64,000 bases of DNA, taken from positions 399,455 to 463,454 of the forward strand of contig MU119215.1 in NCBI GenBank assembly GCA_014904845.1, read 5' to 3'. A model generated the notes under the pieces. That model ran no database searches and was not told the origin of the DNA. It saw nothing but the letters and a program-made list of their open reading frames with translations. Of this stretch, positions 11,755-22,924 are shown piece after piece. The translations under genes were made by a program, and so were the position numbers. This DNA comes from Acephala macrosclerotiorum (Eukaryota > Ascomycota > Leotiomycetes > Helotiales > Mollisiaceae). Position 1 is the first letter of the stretch; the number at the start of each line of letters is the position of its first letter.

Positions 11755-12992
11755 TTAGTCATCGGTTGACCCGAGGAAAGCATCCGCAATTTCAGTCATG
11801 TTCTTCTGATGTGCGAGGAGAAGACCCAACAAGATTCTCGACTTCATGGGGTTCAAGTATCCACTCGCAATGTGCAGTGCGGTATCACTCGACACATCAC
11901 TAACTGGTACCTCTCCGCTCATCGCTCTGGTGCTTTGTACGACAGGTATGTTGTGGTTGTTGATCACGTCTTCTATCGCATAATTGAACGATGTGCTAAC
12001 ACCCCCTGCTCCTGCACCAGCAATCTTCTCAATGTCAGTCTCGTTCTTCGAAATCAAGCGAAGGAATTACTCACGACAATGCCCTTCGCTCCACTCGCAA
12101 CAGCGTTGTACAACGTATCATCCGACATATCCTCATACGCCATTAGAATATCTACTCTGGGAATGGCCGTAATGTTCGTGATCGAATAAGCCCTTTTCCC
12201 AGTCGGTTTGACAGGAGGATAGAAGAAGTAAGGTGTATCAGAGATGAGTTCTCCCAAATTTCCCATCTCAGGAGCTTTGAAGGTATCCATGGTATTGGCG
12301 TTCGTCTTGGTAACGTAGTAGCTGGATACGATACGATCGTTCATCACAACCATGCTGCCTCGATCACGGGACAATGGAGAGGCGGCGACGGTGACGGCTT
12401 CGAGTAAATTGTAGGGCCCATCCGCGGAGATGGCGGTTGAAGGTCTCATGGCTCCAACGACGACGACTGGCTTGCCGCAGTTTACGGTTGCGTCGAGGAA
12501 GAAGGCTGTTTCTTCGAGGACGTCGGTGCCGTGGGTTACGACAGCGCCCGTCATCGTTGGGTCATCGCAGACAAAGGTGTTGATTTGCTTGGACATGCTG
12601 AGGAGGAGGGTCGATGTGACATCCTCGGAGCCGACATTGGAGACTTGGACACCAGCAACGTTCGAGATGTTGAGGATCTCGGGGACGGCGTTGATGAGTG
12701 TCAAAATACCGATTGCACCAGCGGTGTAGCCGGTGGTGGCTGTAGAGCTACCACTTGAGCCAGCGATTGTTCCACCTTTGAGAATTGGTTAGCACAGTCT
12801 CGAGTTGGAAGAAGGGAACGTACCCGTTGCGAAGATGGTGACATTTGACAAGGTGGTGTTCATTTGGGTGAAGTTTAAACCATTGTAATTGGTGAAGACA
12901 AATGTATTGGTGTCATTGGTATCCCGAACAAGAATGGGAGATGCATAGCTCAGAGCCGCAAGGGACAGGAGATAAGCTGGAAAAGAGAACAT
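11755..12992 (-). CDS. Secreted L-asparaginase (type II-like)
   Basis: This enzyme hydrolyses L-asparagine to aspartate and ammonia, outside the cell or in the secretory pathway. Three exons fit: 12992-12824, 12775-12075 and 12024-11755, with introns of 48 and 50 bases (GTACGT...AAAG and GTGAGT...GAAG), giving 379 residues, the usual length. A signal peptide (MFSFPAYLLSLAALSYASP) starts the protein. The first active-site motif TGGTIAG is at residues 56-62 and is split by intron 1, with the nucleophile Thr at 59. The second motif VTHGTDVLEETAFFL carries the Thr-Asp pair. Late in the protein, KGIVIAGAGAGGVS is the expected conserved loop and is restored only when intron 2 is removed. Many NxS/T sites suggest glycosylation. 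The start is fixed by the signal peptide. Confidence 0.95.
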
Positions 12993-13928
12993 ATCGAGAG
13001 AAAGCAGCTGTTCCTTGAACCTAGAGAATCCTATGGACTTTCACACACACAGAGAAAGGAAAGGGGGGATTGAGGGACCCATCTCTTCTTTATATACTTC
13101 GAGGAACAAATCAATGACCCAGAGCTTGACAGAGCGTGAGCTAAGCATCCTTCTAGCCCGTCGGATAGATATCAGCGGTGTGAAGTTTTTCTCAAATGTA
13201 TATAATAGAAAACCCCACTCTCGATCAAGTCGAACCTTCTAATGCGGGTTGAGCTGCCCGAGAATTGATCGGTATCGACTGGCTGGCCTGCGGACAACGA
13301 TATAGATAAGAGAGCACAGAGTAAGCCGGGAAATTATTTGAGTTCATGATAGCTTCGAGTGTTGCTTTAGAGGGCTAAGTGGTTGTCTTTCGTCTGACAC
13401 TTGGTAAGCCTGGACTCCCTTTCAGGAAGGTGTATGCGATGAACAGTTACGTCCAAGTATTGAACGGCCTTCGAGCTTGGAATTGACTTGTTGCTATAGC
13501 AGAGTCTGTATAGCCAAGCCCACTTTGAGGCTTTTTGCTGCCAAGAGACTATCCAGTGGAGTCCAAATTGCGGAGTCAAAAGATACACAAAAGGGACTAG
13601 AGGATGTAATTGATCAAGCTTGTACCCAGCCACTTTCATAATCGGATCAGGTACGACAGAGCTAACGGCCAATACAAAATTTTCCCCGAAATTCATCACC
13701 AAACGTGGTCGGGGAGATGCGGGGTTGATCCTTATCGCACAGCACGTGACCATTGATAAAGGCATCAGCGTCATGCATTCAAGCCATTGGACACTCTTCA
13801 CCCTAATTGCATCTATGTATCTTCAACCTCGTATTACAAACAAAAGAACAAATTATCCACATGCCCTTGACCAAAGACCGACCCTTTACCAACCTACCCG
13901 AATCTCATGCAATCACCATAACGAGACG
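12993..13928. promoter_or_regulatory. Divergent intergenic region, asparaginase and LysM gene
   Basis: The asparaginase gene and the LysM-domain gene are transcribed away from each other across this 936-base stretch, so it must hold both promoters. A TATA-like motif (TTTATATACT) lies near 13091-13100, about 100 bases upstream of the asparaginase ATG and usable on the minus strand. The open frames inside (for example 13367-13801 minus) do not look like conserved protein. Confidence 0.45.
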
Positions 13929-14922
13929 ATGGAAGAAAGTTGCTGCACATGCGCAACACTCCTTAAAGACGTGTTGCCTCAATACGATTCAAAGAGTGAG
14001 AAGCCTAAAGCCCTCGATCGACGGTTAGATTGCTGTGGGAGGGTTATTTGTGGGAATTGTATAGCTGTGAGCGTCTATATATTCTAATTTTGGACGCCAG
14101 AATGTTGATGGAGATCCAGGATAATCGACGCTTTACAACATATTGTAGGATATACTTTGCAATGAAACAGTACCGCCACTGACAACAGCAGGTCCCTTCT
14201 GTCAAGTCACAACAACACCCTCTGCTCTTCCACAAGGTCTTCGAGACCCGCCATCCTATAACCCTCCCTCTTCGTCCTCGAAACCAAAATCCTCATCATT
14301 ATCCGTCGACCCACCATCCTACTCTGACGAACTTCCCTCATATTCCTCCCTTGCGAGTCCACAAACGCCCCCACCAGAGAAAGGGCAATTAGCAGAAGAT
14401 GTCCTTCATTTTCTCGATTATGCACACGACACTATGACCTCTCTTTCATTTCGCTACAATGTTCCGGTAGCAGCGTTGCGGAAAGCGAATAATATTACAT
14501 CCGATCATCTCTTGCTGGCGAGACGGACTATCATAATTCCGGCAGAGTATTATAAAGGAGGTGTGAGCTTGAGCCCTCGGCCTGTAGAGGGCGAAGAGGA
14601 GGAGCGAAGAAAAGGGACTGTGAGGAGGTGGATGGTTGCTTGTAAAGTTTCCGAGTATGTGCCCTCCTGACTTCTGTTGAAAGAGACTGGGAAAGAAGAA
14701 AGAGAGAATGACGGCTAATGATGAAGCATTGCTCCGAGGTATAGATATGATGTTGCGTTGTTGTATTTGCAGCAAGTCGACTATAACCTGGAAGCTGCTG
14801 TAGAGGCATATAAAGATGATGAGAGGTGGGAGAAGGAACACCCTAGGGAAGCGAATGTGAAAGGAAAGGGGAAGATGAGACATGATGTTGGAAGGAGAAG
14901 GTTTACTGGCCAGACATCATGA
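13929..14922 (+). CDS. Cytoplasmic zinc-finger / LysM domain protein
   Basis: Four exons join in frame: 13929-14066, 14120-14144, 14192-14654 and 14739-14922, giving 269 residues. The second exon is a 25-base microexon; it is needed to complete the zinc-binding pattern C-x2-C (5, 8), C-x2-C (41, 44), C-x2-C (55, 58) that ends TTYCPFCQ. A Pro/Ser-rich linker follows, then one LysM domain at about residues 127-171 (HDTMTSLSFRYNVPVAALRKAN, ending in RRTIIIP). The C-terminal 60 residues (YDVALLYLQQVDYNLEAAVEAY) resemble a UBA-like helical segment, and the tail is basic. There is no signal peptide, so unlike secreted LysM effectors this is an intracellular type, known in fungi but of unclear role. 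Exon joins keep the frame at every site; branch-like CTGAC precedes the second acceptor. Confidence 0.85.
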
Positions 14923-15115
14923 CAACAGCGACGACCATGGTGACAATAACGATCTTTTTGCATGGCTGTATAGACGACACTTTGGATTCATGACTCTCTT
15001 TATTTTGTATCATAGTCTCTGTGGATACCATGACCTTCCTGATCGGTGCGAAACACGCACAGTTTTGTTGTACACACACACATATACTCCTGAACATGAA
15101 GCCGCCTGCGCCAAA

Positions 15116-18100
15116 CTAGTATGCCGAACGGGTGCGAATATCGGAAATCTTTCGCTCAATCTCTCTCACTGAGCGGTCCAATTCTCCAGCAATCATTTGT
15201 TTCTTGTCCGAGGGCAAGAGGGTATATCGTTCGCACAGATCTCCATCAATGACTCCCTTTACTGGGACATAGTAACTTCGGTAGATGAGATGATCTCTAC
15301 CAGCTAGAGGTGCATCCTCGGATCTGAGATGTTGCTCCAAGGTTTGGAAGAAATCCACATCCTCACGACTGACGAATGGAATTAATATGCCAAGTGTGCC
15401 TTGAAGACCAGCCCACAGCAAACAATCCCTGCCACCAGCAACCAAATTTGTCTTCTGGATGCTCATGGGAATATCTTGTGGAAAGTAGTGCGCCATCAAG
15501 TTTAGGCGATGTGGAGCGCCTTGAAGATATGAACGCTCGTGAACGAGATGCTGGCCAGAACCTTCCTCGTCGGCCTCCTCGCTTGCCTTCGGAGGACATC
15601 TCAGAAGCCACAAGTTGCCGAATTTGTCACCACCCGCAACTGTTTCATAGTCCACCATTGTGATACAACTTGTCCATCGCGCAATTGTGTCATCCACAAA
15701 GGGGATGAGCTTGTTCTCCTGAAACTTATAAACCACCATGGTGATACTTTCTTGCACATCGCTGACCACAATACGGCTTCCTTGTGTTTGAAGTCCAACA
15801 ATTAGATTCGGCACGACCTCAGCTTGTGCCTTCCGGAGAAGTTGACGCATTCCAAGATCATAGATTCGCAAATCTTTGCCAACACCTGCAAGTAACCGGC
15901 CTTGGAAGCTGAGGAGAGCCATCGGCGGTTCTTCAACCTTGGTCTTATGAATAAACTCGATCTCCTTGCCGTTTTCGTGGAAGCGATAGACGTGGATGAA
16001 GCCTGCTGTCGATGACCTCGGGCTGACAACCATATCTTTGCCAGTGCCAACAATCAAAAAGACCTCGTCATCTTGACTGGCGAATGAGACTGCTGCCATG
16101 CTGACCGCAGCTTCATTGTCGTCAAGATCGATCTTTTGAAGAACGGCCTTCTCAGTGACCGGATCAACAACAGAAATGCAAGATGCCCAATGTCCTCGGC
16201 CTCTTGGGTAGCCGAATTCTTCTGGTGGTAGGATGGTCGCGTCTCCGTTGACGACTGAAGGGTCTTCGAGTAGTTTCGTCTTAGTAGCGGGTGATAGAAT
16301 ATTGTTGTCGGATTCGATGGTATAGAACAAAGGATATTCGGGATGTCGGACAAAGTGACGGGGTGTGTAGGTCAGAGGTATCGACTCTTGAAGTAAGTTT
16401 TCTGTCAATTTCTCAATTGAAAATATCCTGGCTAGTGTCAATCCCGAGCTACTTGCAATAGATCAAACTGAAATGTAGAAAACATGATACATCAGAAGGA
16501 ACAATTGGATTTATAATATTTAATCCTCATTACCACATTGGGCATAAGAAAGTTTAACGATAAGAAAATCATCATAGTATCTCGGGAGCGGAAGAAGAGG
16601 TTGTGAAATGTACCTTAAGTTTTGCCCTTGAATTCCGACCATTCCTTCAGTGCACTGCTCGCTGCTGAAGTTCCAACCCCATTCAAGACCAGGATAGTTG
16701 AGAGGTGTGAGCATGAAGCCTTTAGTGACAGGGTCCGAGTAGCCGAGCCATGGTCTTGAGCTCAAAGCTAATACTGAAGTTTGTCCTTGAACAGACACTC
16801 GGAAGAGTTTTGCTGGCTTGGGTCCAAGGAAGCGTGTTCGTGTATCAGAGAGTTCTCCCGTGACTTCATCAAGAACAGTTCTGAGATAGACACCAGATTG
16901 AAGACCGATGTGAAGGTAAAGAGTCGAGCCTCCGGATGATGAATCAGCCATAGCCATGATTGACAGAGCTGATGGTGCTGATGTCAGGGCCTGGACCGAT
17001 TTGTTCTCTAATGTAGATTCTGGGTCGAGACTCAATATGCGGACAGTGGAGTCATCGCATCCGACAGCCAAGAATTGACTTCGAACTCGACCTTCTGGCA
17101 CTTCACCGAGACTTAGACATCTGACAGTTCCACTCATTTCACGCTTCTCGTCGTATTCAGCCAACGATCCGTCGGTGTCCATCTCGAAATACACAATCTC
17201 GCCTGAGCTAAGAGCAACAGCAACTTGTCGTTCATTCGTCGTAGCAGCGACAATAGAACGATGTTCAGGAACTGCCCACTCATTGACTCTTCGATCGGCT
17301 CTGATGTGTCTAATACCCTTAGGATGCACTTGAATGAGACCATCTTCGCCAAGCTGTTGAACTGCAAGTGTCGGAGCACTAGACAAGAAACCAGTGTCTG
17401 TAACTTCTTCAACAGTTTCGCCAATGCTAAGTACCAGAGTTCCGTTCAAAAAGGATAAGATGATGTACGCATCAAATGTGTCGTTTCGGGTGAGCTTTGT
17501 TGTCCATACAGCAGAGGGAACACCAGGTAATTCTGATTCTACTATTTCACTGACTTCAAGACCATGCTTGAGAGTTCGGAAAGTGCTTCGAGCGCCAGTT
17601 CCACATATCGAGTAGATTTGGGGTGCATCTTCTTCCGTCAGATTTGCTACTTTGCAATCCATCAGAGGGTTCATAGAATCGATGCTCTCCACCAAACTCA
17701 AATTCTCAGCAGGCCGTGGGTGGAAGTAGATGGGCGTGTAGTTCTCAGTGGGGTCTGTTGGGAAGTCGTCGCTACTGAACTCGATCTCCTCGTCGTCATC
17801 TCCTAGTTTCTCAAACTGATAGAACTGATGGTTGCCGAATTCGCTAGCGACAAATAAGAACCCACTCTTTAGGATGCAAAGGCTGGTTGCGATAGGTACT
17901 GTGTCGAAGTACTTAATTTTCAACCGCTTGACCTCGCCTGTCGGCTGGCCATTTTCGTCTTCAACCATTTCAATGGTGACCTTGAACAGGTCGCCATCTT
18001 CGGTCTGCAGGAGAAAGAAGAAGGCACCAGCGGCACCTTTCAGCTTGTGCATAACTCCTCCAACAATGGTTCGCTTTCTGTCGGGGTCCTCAGTGGCGCC

Positions 18101-19089
18101 TCGACGTCGGGGAATCGCAACTCGGAAAGCCTCTTGATTCGAGTGGCGGTATGTGATATTATCTTCTCCACAAACCAGTACTCCACTGGGTCCATCTGTG
18201 CCTCCAGGAACCTGGAAAAGTATGGTCGCAGTGCGGTCCACTGGGTCCGCCCACTTTCGAACAACATGATTGAGGCCGAGATCAAGCTCGTAATAGACCA
18301 GAGTCTTCTCTATATCTTCATAAGCTTGCCCTGTTGGATCTTGATCTGAGTCGCTATAGTCCACCTCAAGCGCCGCAAAGACGGGATTTGCGTATCCAAC
18401 ATCCAAAGCCACGAGGGCAAACACCAAAGTCTGGGGCTTGTGTGCTTCTAGTGGAGAGGAGATAGTGAGTTCTGCTTGCGCATTTCGGTTCAGCACATAT
18501 ACAAGCTTGTTTTTCTCCACTGAAGCAGTCAAGCAAGCTCTTCCTTTCGGATCAACCGCCAAGTACTGTCCTGGAATAACTCTTCGAACGCCAGACTTTC
18601 CAAAGGTTTCCAAATGTAGACGGTTGAACTTGTTCTGTGCGGGAAGAAACTCGACGATTGTTATGCGACCGGAATCAGATGTGATTATAATGTAATCTAG
18701 CACAAATTCGTTAGCCATGTTCTTTACAAAGACCCTCTGTCGGATACCCCTCGCTGCCGGTGACGATCATGGTGGTGTATCTCGAGCTGCCATCCATGCT
18801 TCAAATCACTAAGTGAAGCTCAAATCGATAGAGTGAATGACTTACCCTTATTACTTCCAGCCAACCTGAACGCCGCAATAGCCCTGATGATACCGAAGAC
18901 ATCGTGCGAAAGCGCAGTGATGATCTTGCCTTGTGATGGATCGGGTCGATGAAGGGTAAGACGAGAACCTGATGCCGTGATGATCTGCTGCTCCTTTGTT
19001 CCAGCGAATTGTCCGAGTATAGCTTGTGTTATAGCAGTCGGTGGCTGTACTGTCAAGCTGTACATGAACATGGAAGAGGTGGTCGCCAT
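15116..19089 (-). CDS. RSE1: Splicing factor 3B subunit 3 (SF3b130/Rse1)
   Basis: Rse1 is the large beta-propeller scaffold of the SF3b part of U2 snRNP, which helps choose the intron branch site. Three exons fit: 19089-18846, 18696-16614 and 16427-15116, giving 1212 residues, matching the family's roughly 1200. The N-terminus ([15 protein letters not shown] then [15 protein letters not shown]) and the joined segment [15 protein letters not shown] across intron 1 are characteristic. Intron 1 (149 bases) carries GTAAGT, and the second join restores [18 protein letters not shown]. The C-terminus ends at a TAG at 15116. The DDB1/CPSF160-like propeller family is shared, but length and N-terminal sequence place it with SF3B3. 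Intron 2 is long (186 bases). Confidence 0.95.
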
Positions 19090-19393
19090 GATGCTGGTAG
19101 GACGCGCAAAAGTTGCGCAGGTTCAGAAGATAAGTAAATGTAACTTGAGGTATCGCGATGTATTTGAAGTGCAAAAGCTGACAAGGCAGCCTGGTGCAGC
19201 TCAAATCACATCGAGTCCGTGGGAATTGCAGCCGCTTGTTCGACAAAAAATCATCAGTTTTACCTCTTTTGTGATGGCAGCTTCGAAGGGCGCTAGGCCG
19301 TTTATGGAGCTAGTTTATTTTGGAATATCCTCATACCACTTCCCAAGAAAATTAAGAGCTTCTTTTCTTTGGAAGGGAAGCATCAAGTACAAA
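19090..19393. promoter_or_regulatory. Bidirectional promoter, RSE1 and MSS51
   Basis: Only about 300 bases separate the divergent start codons of RSE1 and MSS51. The sequence stays open in the MSS51 frame from 18977 on, but the translation there is not conserved-looking and the mitochondrial presequence begins at 19394. The two genes probably share a divergent promoter. Confidence 0.5.
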
Positions 19394-21072
19394 ATGCGGA
19401 ACTCCACTGCTTACACCTGTCATAGGTGTTTGACGGCAATCAGAGCTGCGTCTCGCACACGGCAGAGTTCAGCACAATCGATACGACTGCAATTAGGTTC
19501 GAGGGGCATATCTACAGTACGAAAGCCAGGAACAAGGCTCGATGGGATTTCGCAGACGAGGCAGGCTTATGCTCAAGCACCTTTAGGTGCTCGGAATGTT
19601 TCATTCACGGGAAATCAAGGGCAGACGATCGAGAGTGAGCCACCGGAATACCGAAGCCCTGGTGGGCTAGAATCAACACCAGTCCCCGAGACTGAAGGAA
19701 GACCACTTCTCATGCCGAACAACCTATTCCACCCATTCTCGACCTCCCCGTCACCAGAGATTAGAAAAAGAGCTGCTTTTATTAAACAGAATGCGTACTG
19801 CCCACACCCAGACCACCACCAAACTCGTCTCCCGATGAACCCGGATGATCCAGAAGCACGAAAGCCTAGTACAGGAGGATTGCCGCCTAAGAATGTAAGC
19901 TTCGAGTGTCCAGACTGCGGTATACCAGTGGCATGTTGTGAGGAGCATTGGGTGGACGATTATGAAGCACATTTGGAGATATGTGATACCTTGCGAGAGA
20001 TCAACGAGGATGACCACGACCTACGCTCAGGCCGTTTCTTTCCGGAATTCGAATATCCTGGGGATCAGATCGAAGAGGCTATGGTTAACATGACGAATTG
20101 GGATACGTTCCTGTTCTCGAGAGAGTTCAGAGCTCTCAATGATGAGAGAAGTCTGCGTCAGGCTACGAGACTCCTGACATATCCAGTCACTATTGGGAGT
20201 GTTCTGCATGAGCTGAGTCCGTACAATATCAAGAAGGACGGTCGATTGACTGTGGAGGGATTGAAGAGTTTGAGTGGTACGTCTTCGCGGAATTGCAGGC
20301 AGGAAAGATACTAACGCTATTCAGCCCTGAGATATTCGCTTCATCCACCGCGATCAGGTGGAGGGGCTGACATCAAAGGCCTTAGACCAACCCCACCTCC
20401 GATGCGGATCTTTATACTTGGTGCTCGTGCAGAATCTTCTCTTCCTCGAGAAGTCTGGGTGCAATTGACTCATTTGTTCCCGCGAGTTGCTTTCCATCTG
20501 ATCTTTATCGGACCAGAAAGCATGGCAAACAGGGATGCCGAGTTTCCCCTTCCAGAAAGGACTCCGACGAATCCATACGGCGCCATCGTCGAAGACCGGA
20601 TTACCAATTCTTTGAAGATCAGTACCTTTGTTGAATATTATCATACACTTCACAAAGCAGGCCACTTCTATCCATATGATCCATACTTTGATTGCTTCAT
20701 GCTATTCCACCCAGGCTTAGGACACCCTGCTAGTTCACACGAGTGGGCTGAAACTATCCCACAGTTATTGGAGACTAAGGTTCCAATTTTGGTTACAGGA
20801 TATACACAATATGATATGGAGCGGGATATTGACTGGGTCAAGAAGACTGTTGGTGGGGAGATGGACATGCTTATGGAACCAGGAGAGAATCGTTTCCGGA
20901 GTTTGAGATGGGACCTCAATGACCTTGATCCCCAGGACATTAGCTGTGGCAACTGGGGAGTCTGGGCATTTAGAGGGAAAAGGTATATCGTGCAAAGCAC
21001 CAGAAGTAAAGCCGATTGCTGACTTGACTTAGATACGAGACGACACGGAAAGACGCGGAGGCGTCGTCCTGA
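19394..21072 (+). CDS. MSS51: Mitochondrial COX1 translation activator Mss51
   Basis: Mss51 activates translation of mitochondrial COX1 mRNA and binds newly made Cox1 in the matrix. Exons 19394-20276, 20325-20982 and 21033-21072 give 526 residues; introns are 48 and 50 bases, the first with an exact CTAAC branch sequence. The N-terminus is Arg/Ser/Thr-rich without acidic residues over its first 40 positions, a good mitochondrial presequence. A zinc-binding MYND-like cluster follows: Cys136 and His139, Cys172-x2-Cys175, Cys181-Cys182, His185, His193 and Cys197. The C-terminal half (FILGARAESSLP, then LFHPGLGHPA) is typical of the fungal family. The ATG at 19394 was chosen because the sequence from earlier in-frame codons is not conserved-looking. 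Confidence 0.9.
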
Positions 21073-21647
21073 CATGTATTATGAAGAAGGGGCTGTACAT
21101 GACATTAGAGTTGTAGATGTCACTGTATCTTGTATCAAGAGCCGGGGATAAGATCTTGTATGATAGGTTTGGGTAGCTAGGAAATGACCGAAGCTCCTCA
21201 CTTTTTCATCTTTAAAGTCCTACTTCTATAGAAGTGATTAAACGATTGAACTCTTGGATATGAGACGGACAATGAACCCATTTAGAAGACCCAAATTGTC
21301 TTGAACACAGTTGGGACAATGAGAACTAATTATGTGTTGCCCAACCACGCATTAAGGGGTAGCGAGTTACTGTGAACGAAGTCGTATTTTTCTTTATTGT
21401 TCCGAATCTCAAAAGCAAATCAAAATTTCCCTAAAAGATATCAAAGATCTCTCATATATATCAGAATATTCTTTTGAGGTTCATTCTTAGATAAGACGCC
21501 ACATTTTGCAATTGTTGAAGACTTGTTTGAGAGGAGCTGTGATGGTTACTCCCCTTTCGGCTCTAATCGCGCAGCCGAGGTTGAATCTTATCAACGTCTA
21601 CCAATTTCGAAATCGCTGTAGCCCTCTTCCAAGACAACAAATCTGTC
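21073..21647. other. Intergenic, no gene seen
   Basis: This is the 3' side of MSS51 and the promoter of the histidine phosphatase gene that starts at 21648. No RNA gene or repeat was recognised. Confidence 0.5.
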
Positions 21648-22624
21648 ATGTCTCTCACTACCATCTATGTCACCCGTCATGGAGTAAATCAATCTATTCA
21701 TAGATGAGAAATAGCTAACACTTATCTCAGTTCCGATCAACTTGGTCCGTTGACCACAAAAAGGGTGTCTACTCTTCGAGCATTAGATCCCCCACAGGAA
21801 TTCCTAACGATCCCGCCTTGACATCCTATGGAGTCCAACAATCAATCGAGCTTGGAGAGCACCTGAAAACCGTCGATCCACCTATAGAACGCATCTACTC
21901 AAGTCCCTACTACCGCTGTCTCCAAACCATCGACCCCTTTGCTGAGCACCTAGCAACGACCAAAGGCGACCCGAATACTCCTATCATCCGACCGGAACAC
22001 GGCCTAGGAGAGTTTTTCGGCCTTGCCGACTTCCATCATCCAACTCCAGCCTCAGTAGAAACGCTCAAAATGCATTTCAAGCGCTTAGCTCCTCGGGAAT
22101 CGTTCATCAGACCAACTTCGAAAGGAGAGTCCATCGAGCAACTTCATGAAAGAGTTGCCTACGCAATGGCGAAGGTCATCCAGCTTTCTGAGAAAGAGGG
22201 TGTTAAAGCAGTTGTCATTTCAACCCATGCTGCTGTTGTTATTGCCATCGGCCGAGTGTTGACTGGTCACATGCCGGAGGATATCACGGAGGAGGACTTC
22301 CACCCTTTTACTTGTGGACTTACTACTTTCGTTAGAAGTAGTAAAGGGATGATGACTCCTGTGCCTGGGTTGAATCACTCTCATGACAAGATTCCGAATC
22401 TGGATTGGAGAAATGGGAAGGGTGTTGGTGGAGGGTGGGATTGCACGGGGAATGGGGATTGTTCCTTTCTTTCGGGCGGAGCGGAACGTGGATGGTAAGA
22501 CGGCTTATCTCGCTTTGTTGTGTCCTTGACTAATGGTAACAGGAGCTTCAATGGCGACGAGTCATTTCTTCCGGATGAAGAGGTGGATGAGGATGTAGGA
22601 TTGGGGATCAAGTCGGTCCTGTGA
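21648..22624 (+). CDS. Histidine phosphatase (phosphoglycerate mutase-like, TFC7 type)
   Basis: A branch-1 histidine phosphatase fold of the kind related to the yeast tau55 subunit of TFIIIC (Tfc7). Exons 21648-21683, 21731-22494 and 22543-22624 give 293 residues; introns are 47 and 48 bases, the first with a GCTAAC branch sequence. The first exon encodes only MSLTTIYVTRHG, so the catalytic RHG motif is completed immediately before intron 1. The middle keeps the expected features: GVQQSIELGEHL, the SSPYYRCLQT motif, GESIEQLHERVAYAM, and the second catalytic His in VVISTHAAVVIAIGRVL. The acidic C-terminal tail fits a transcription-factor role but is weak support. It could instead be a general phosphatase of the same superfamily. 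Confidence 0.82.
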
Positions 22625-22924
22625 TCAGAAAGAGGCGCGTGGTCCGGGATCGTAAGTCGCGTTGCGGAAATAGGTTTTGGATGGAGCATTTGGGAGGAGT
22701 TGGTGGTACGGCGTTTTCAGGGACATTGGCATACCTAGATAGAGTCCAGATTCGCGAGCTAGCTGGCGTTCTGGATTAATGCAAACCATGTTCTTGCTAG
22801 AATATCTACGATTTTGCTAAAAGACCACCTATTTATACAATCTGCCCAGCGCTATAATGGTTCATAATAGTTCTAATGAGGTCAAGTTCCTCCGCGATGT
22901 AGTCTATACAATAGGATATTGTTT

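Noticed and set aside
18977..19393. N-terminal extension of MSS51 back to 18977
   Set aside because: It would overlap the first RSE1 exon, and the residues are not presequence-like; the ATG at 19394 gives a proper mitochondrial presequence.
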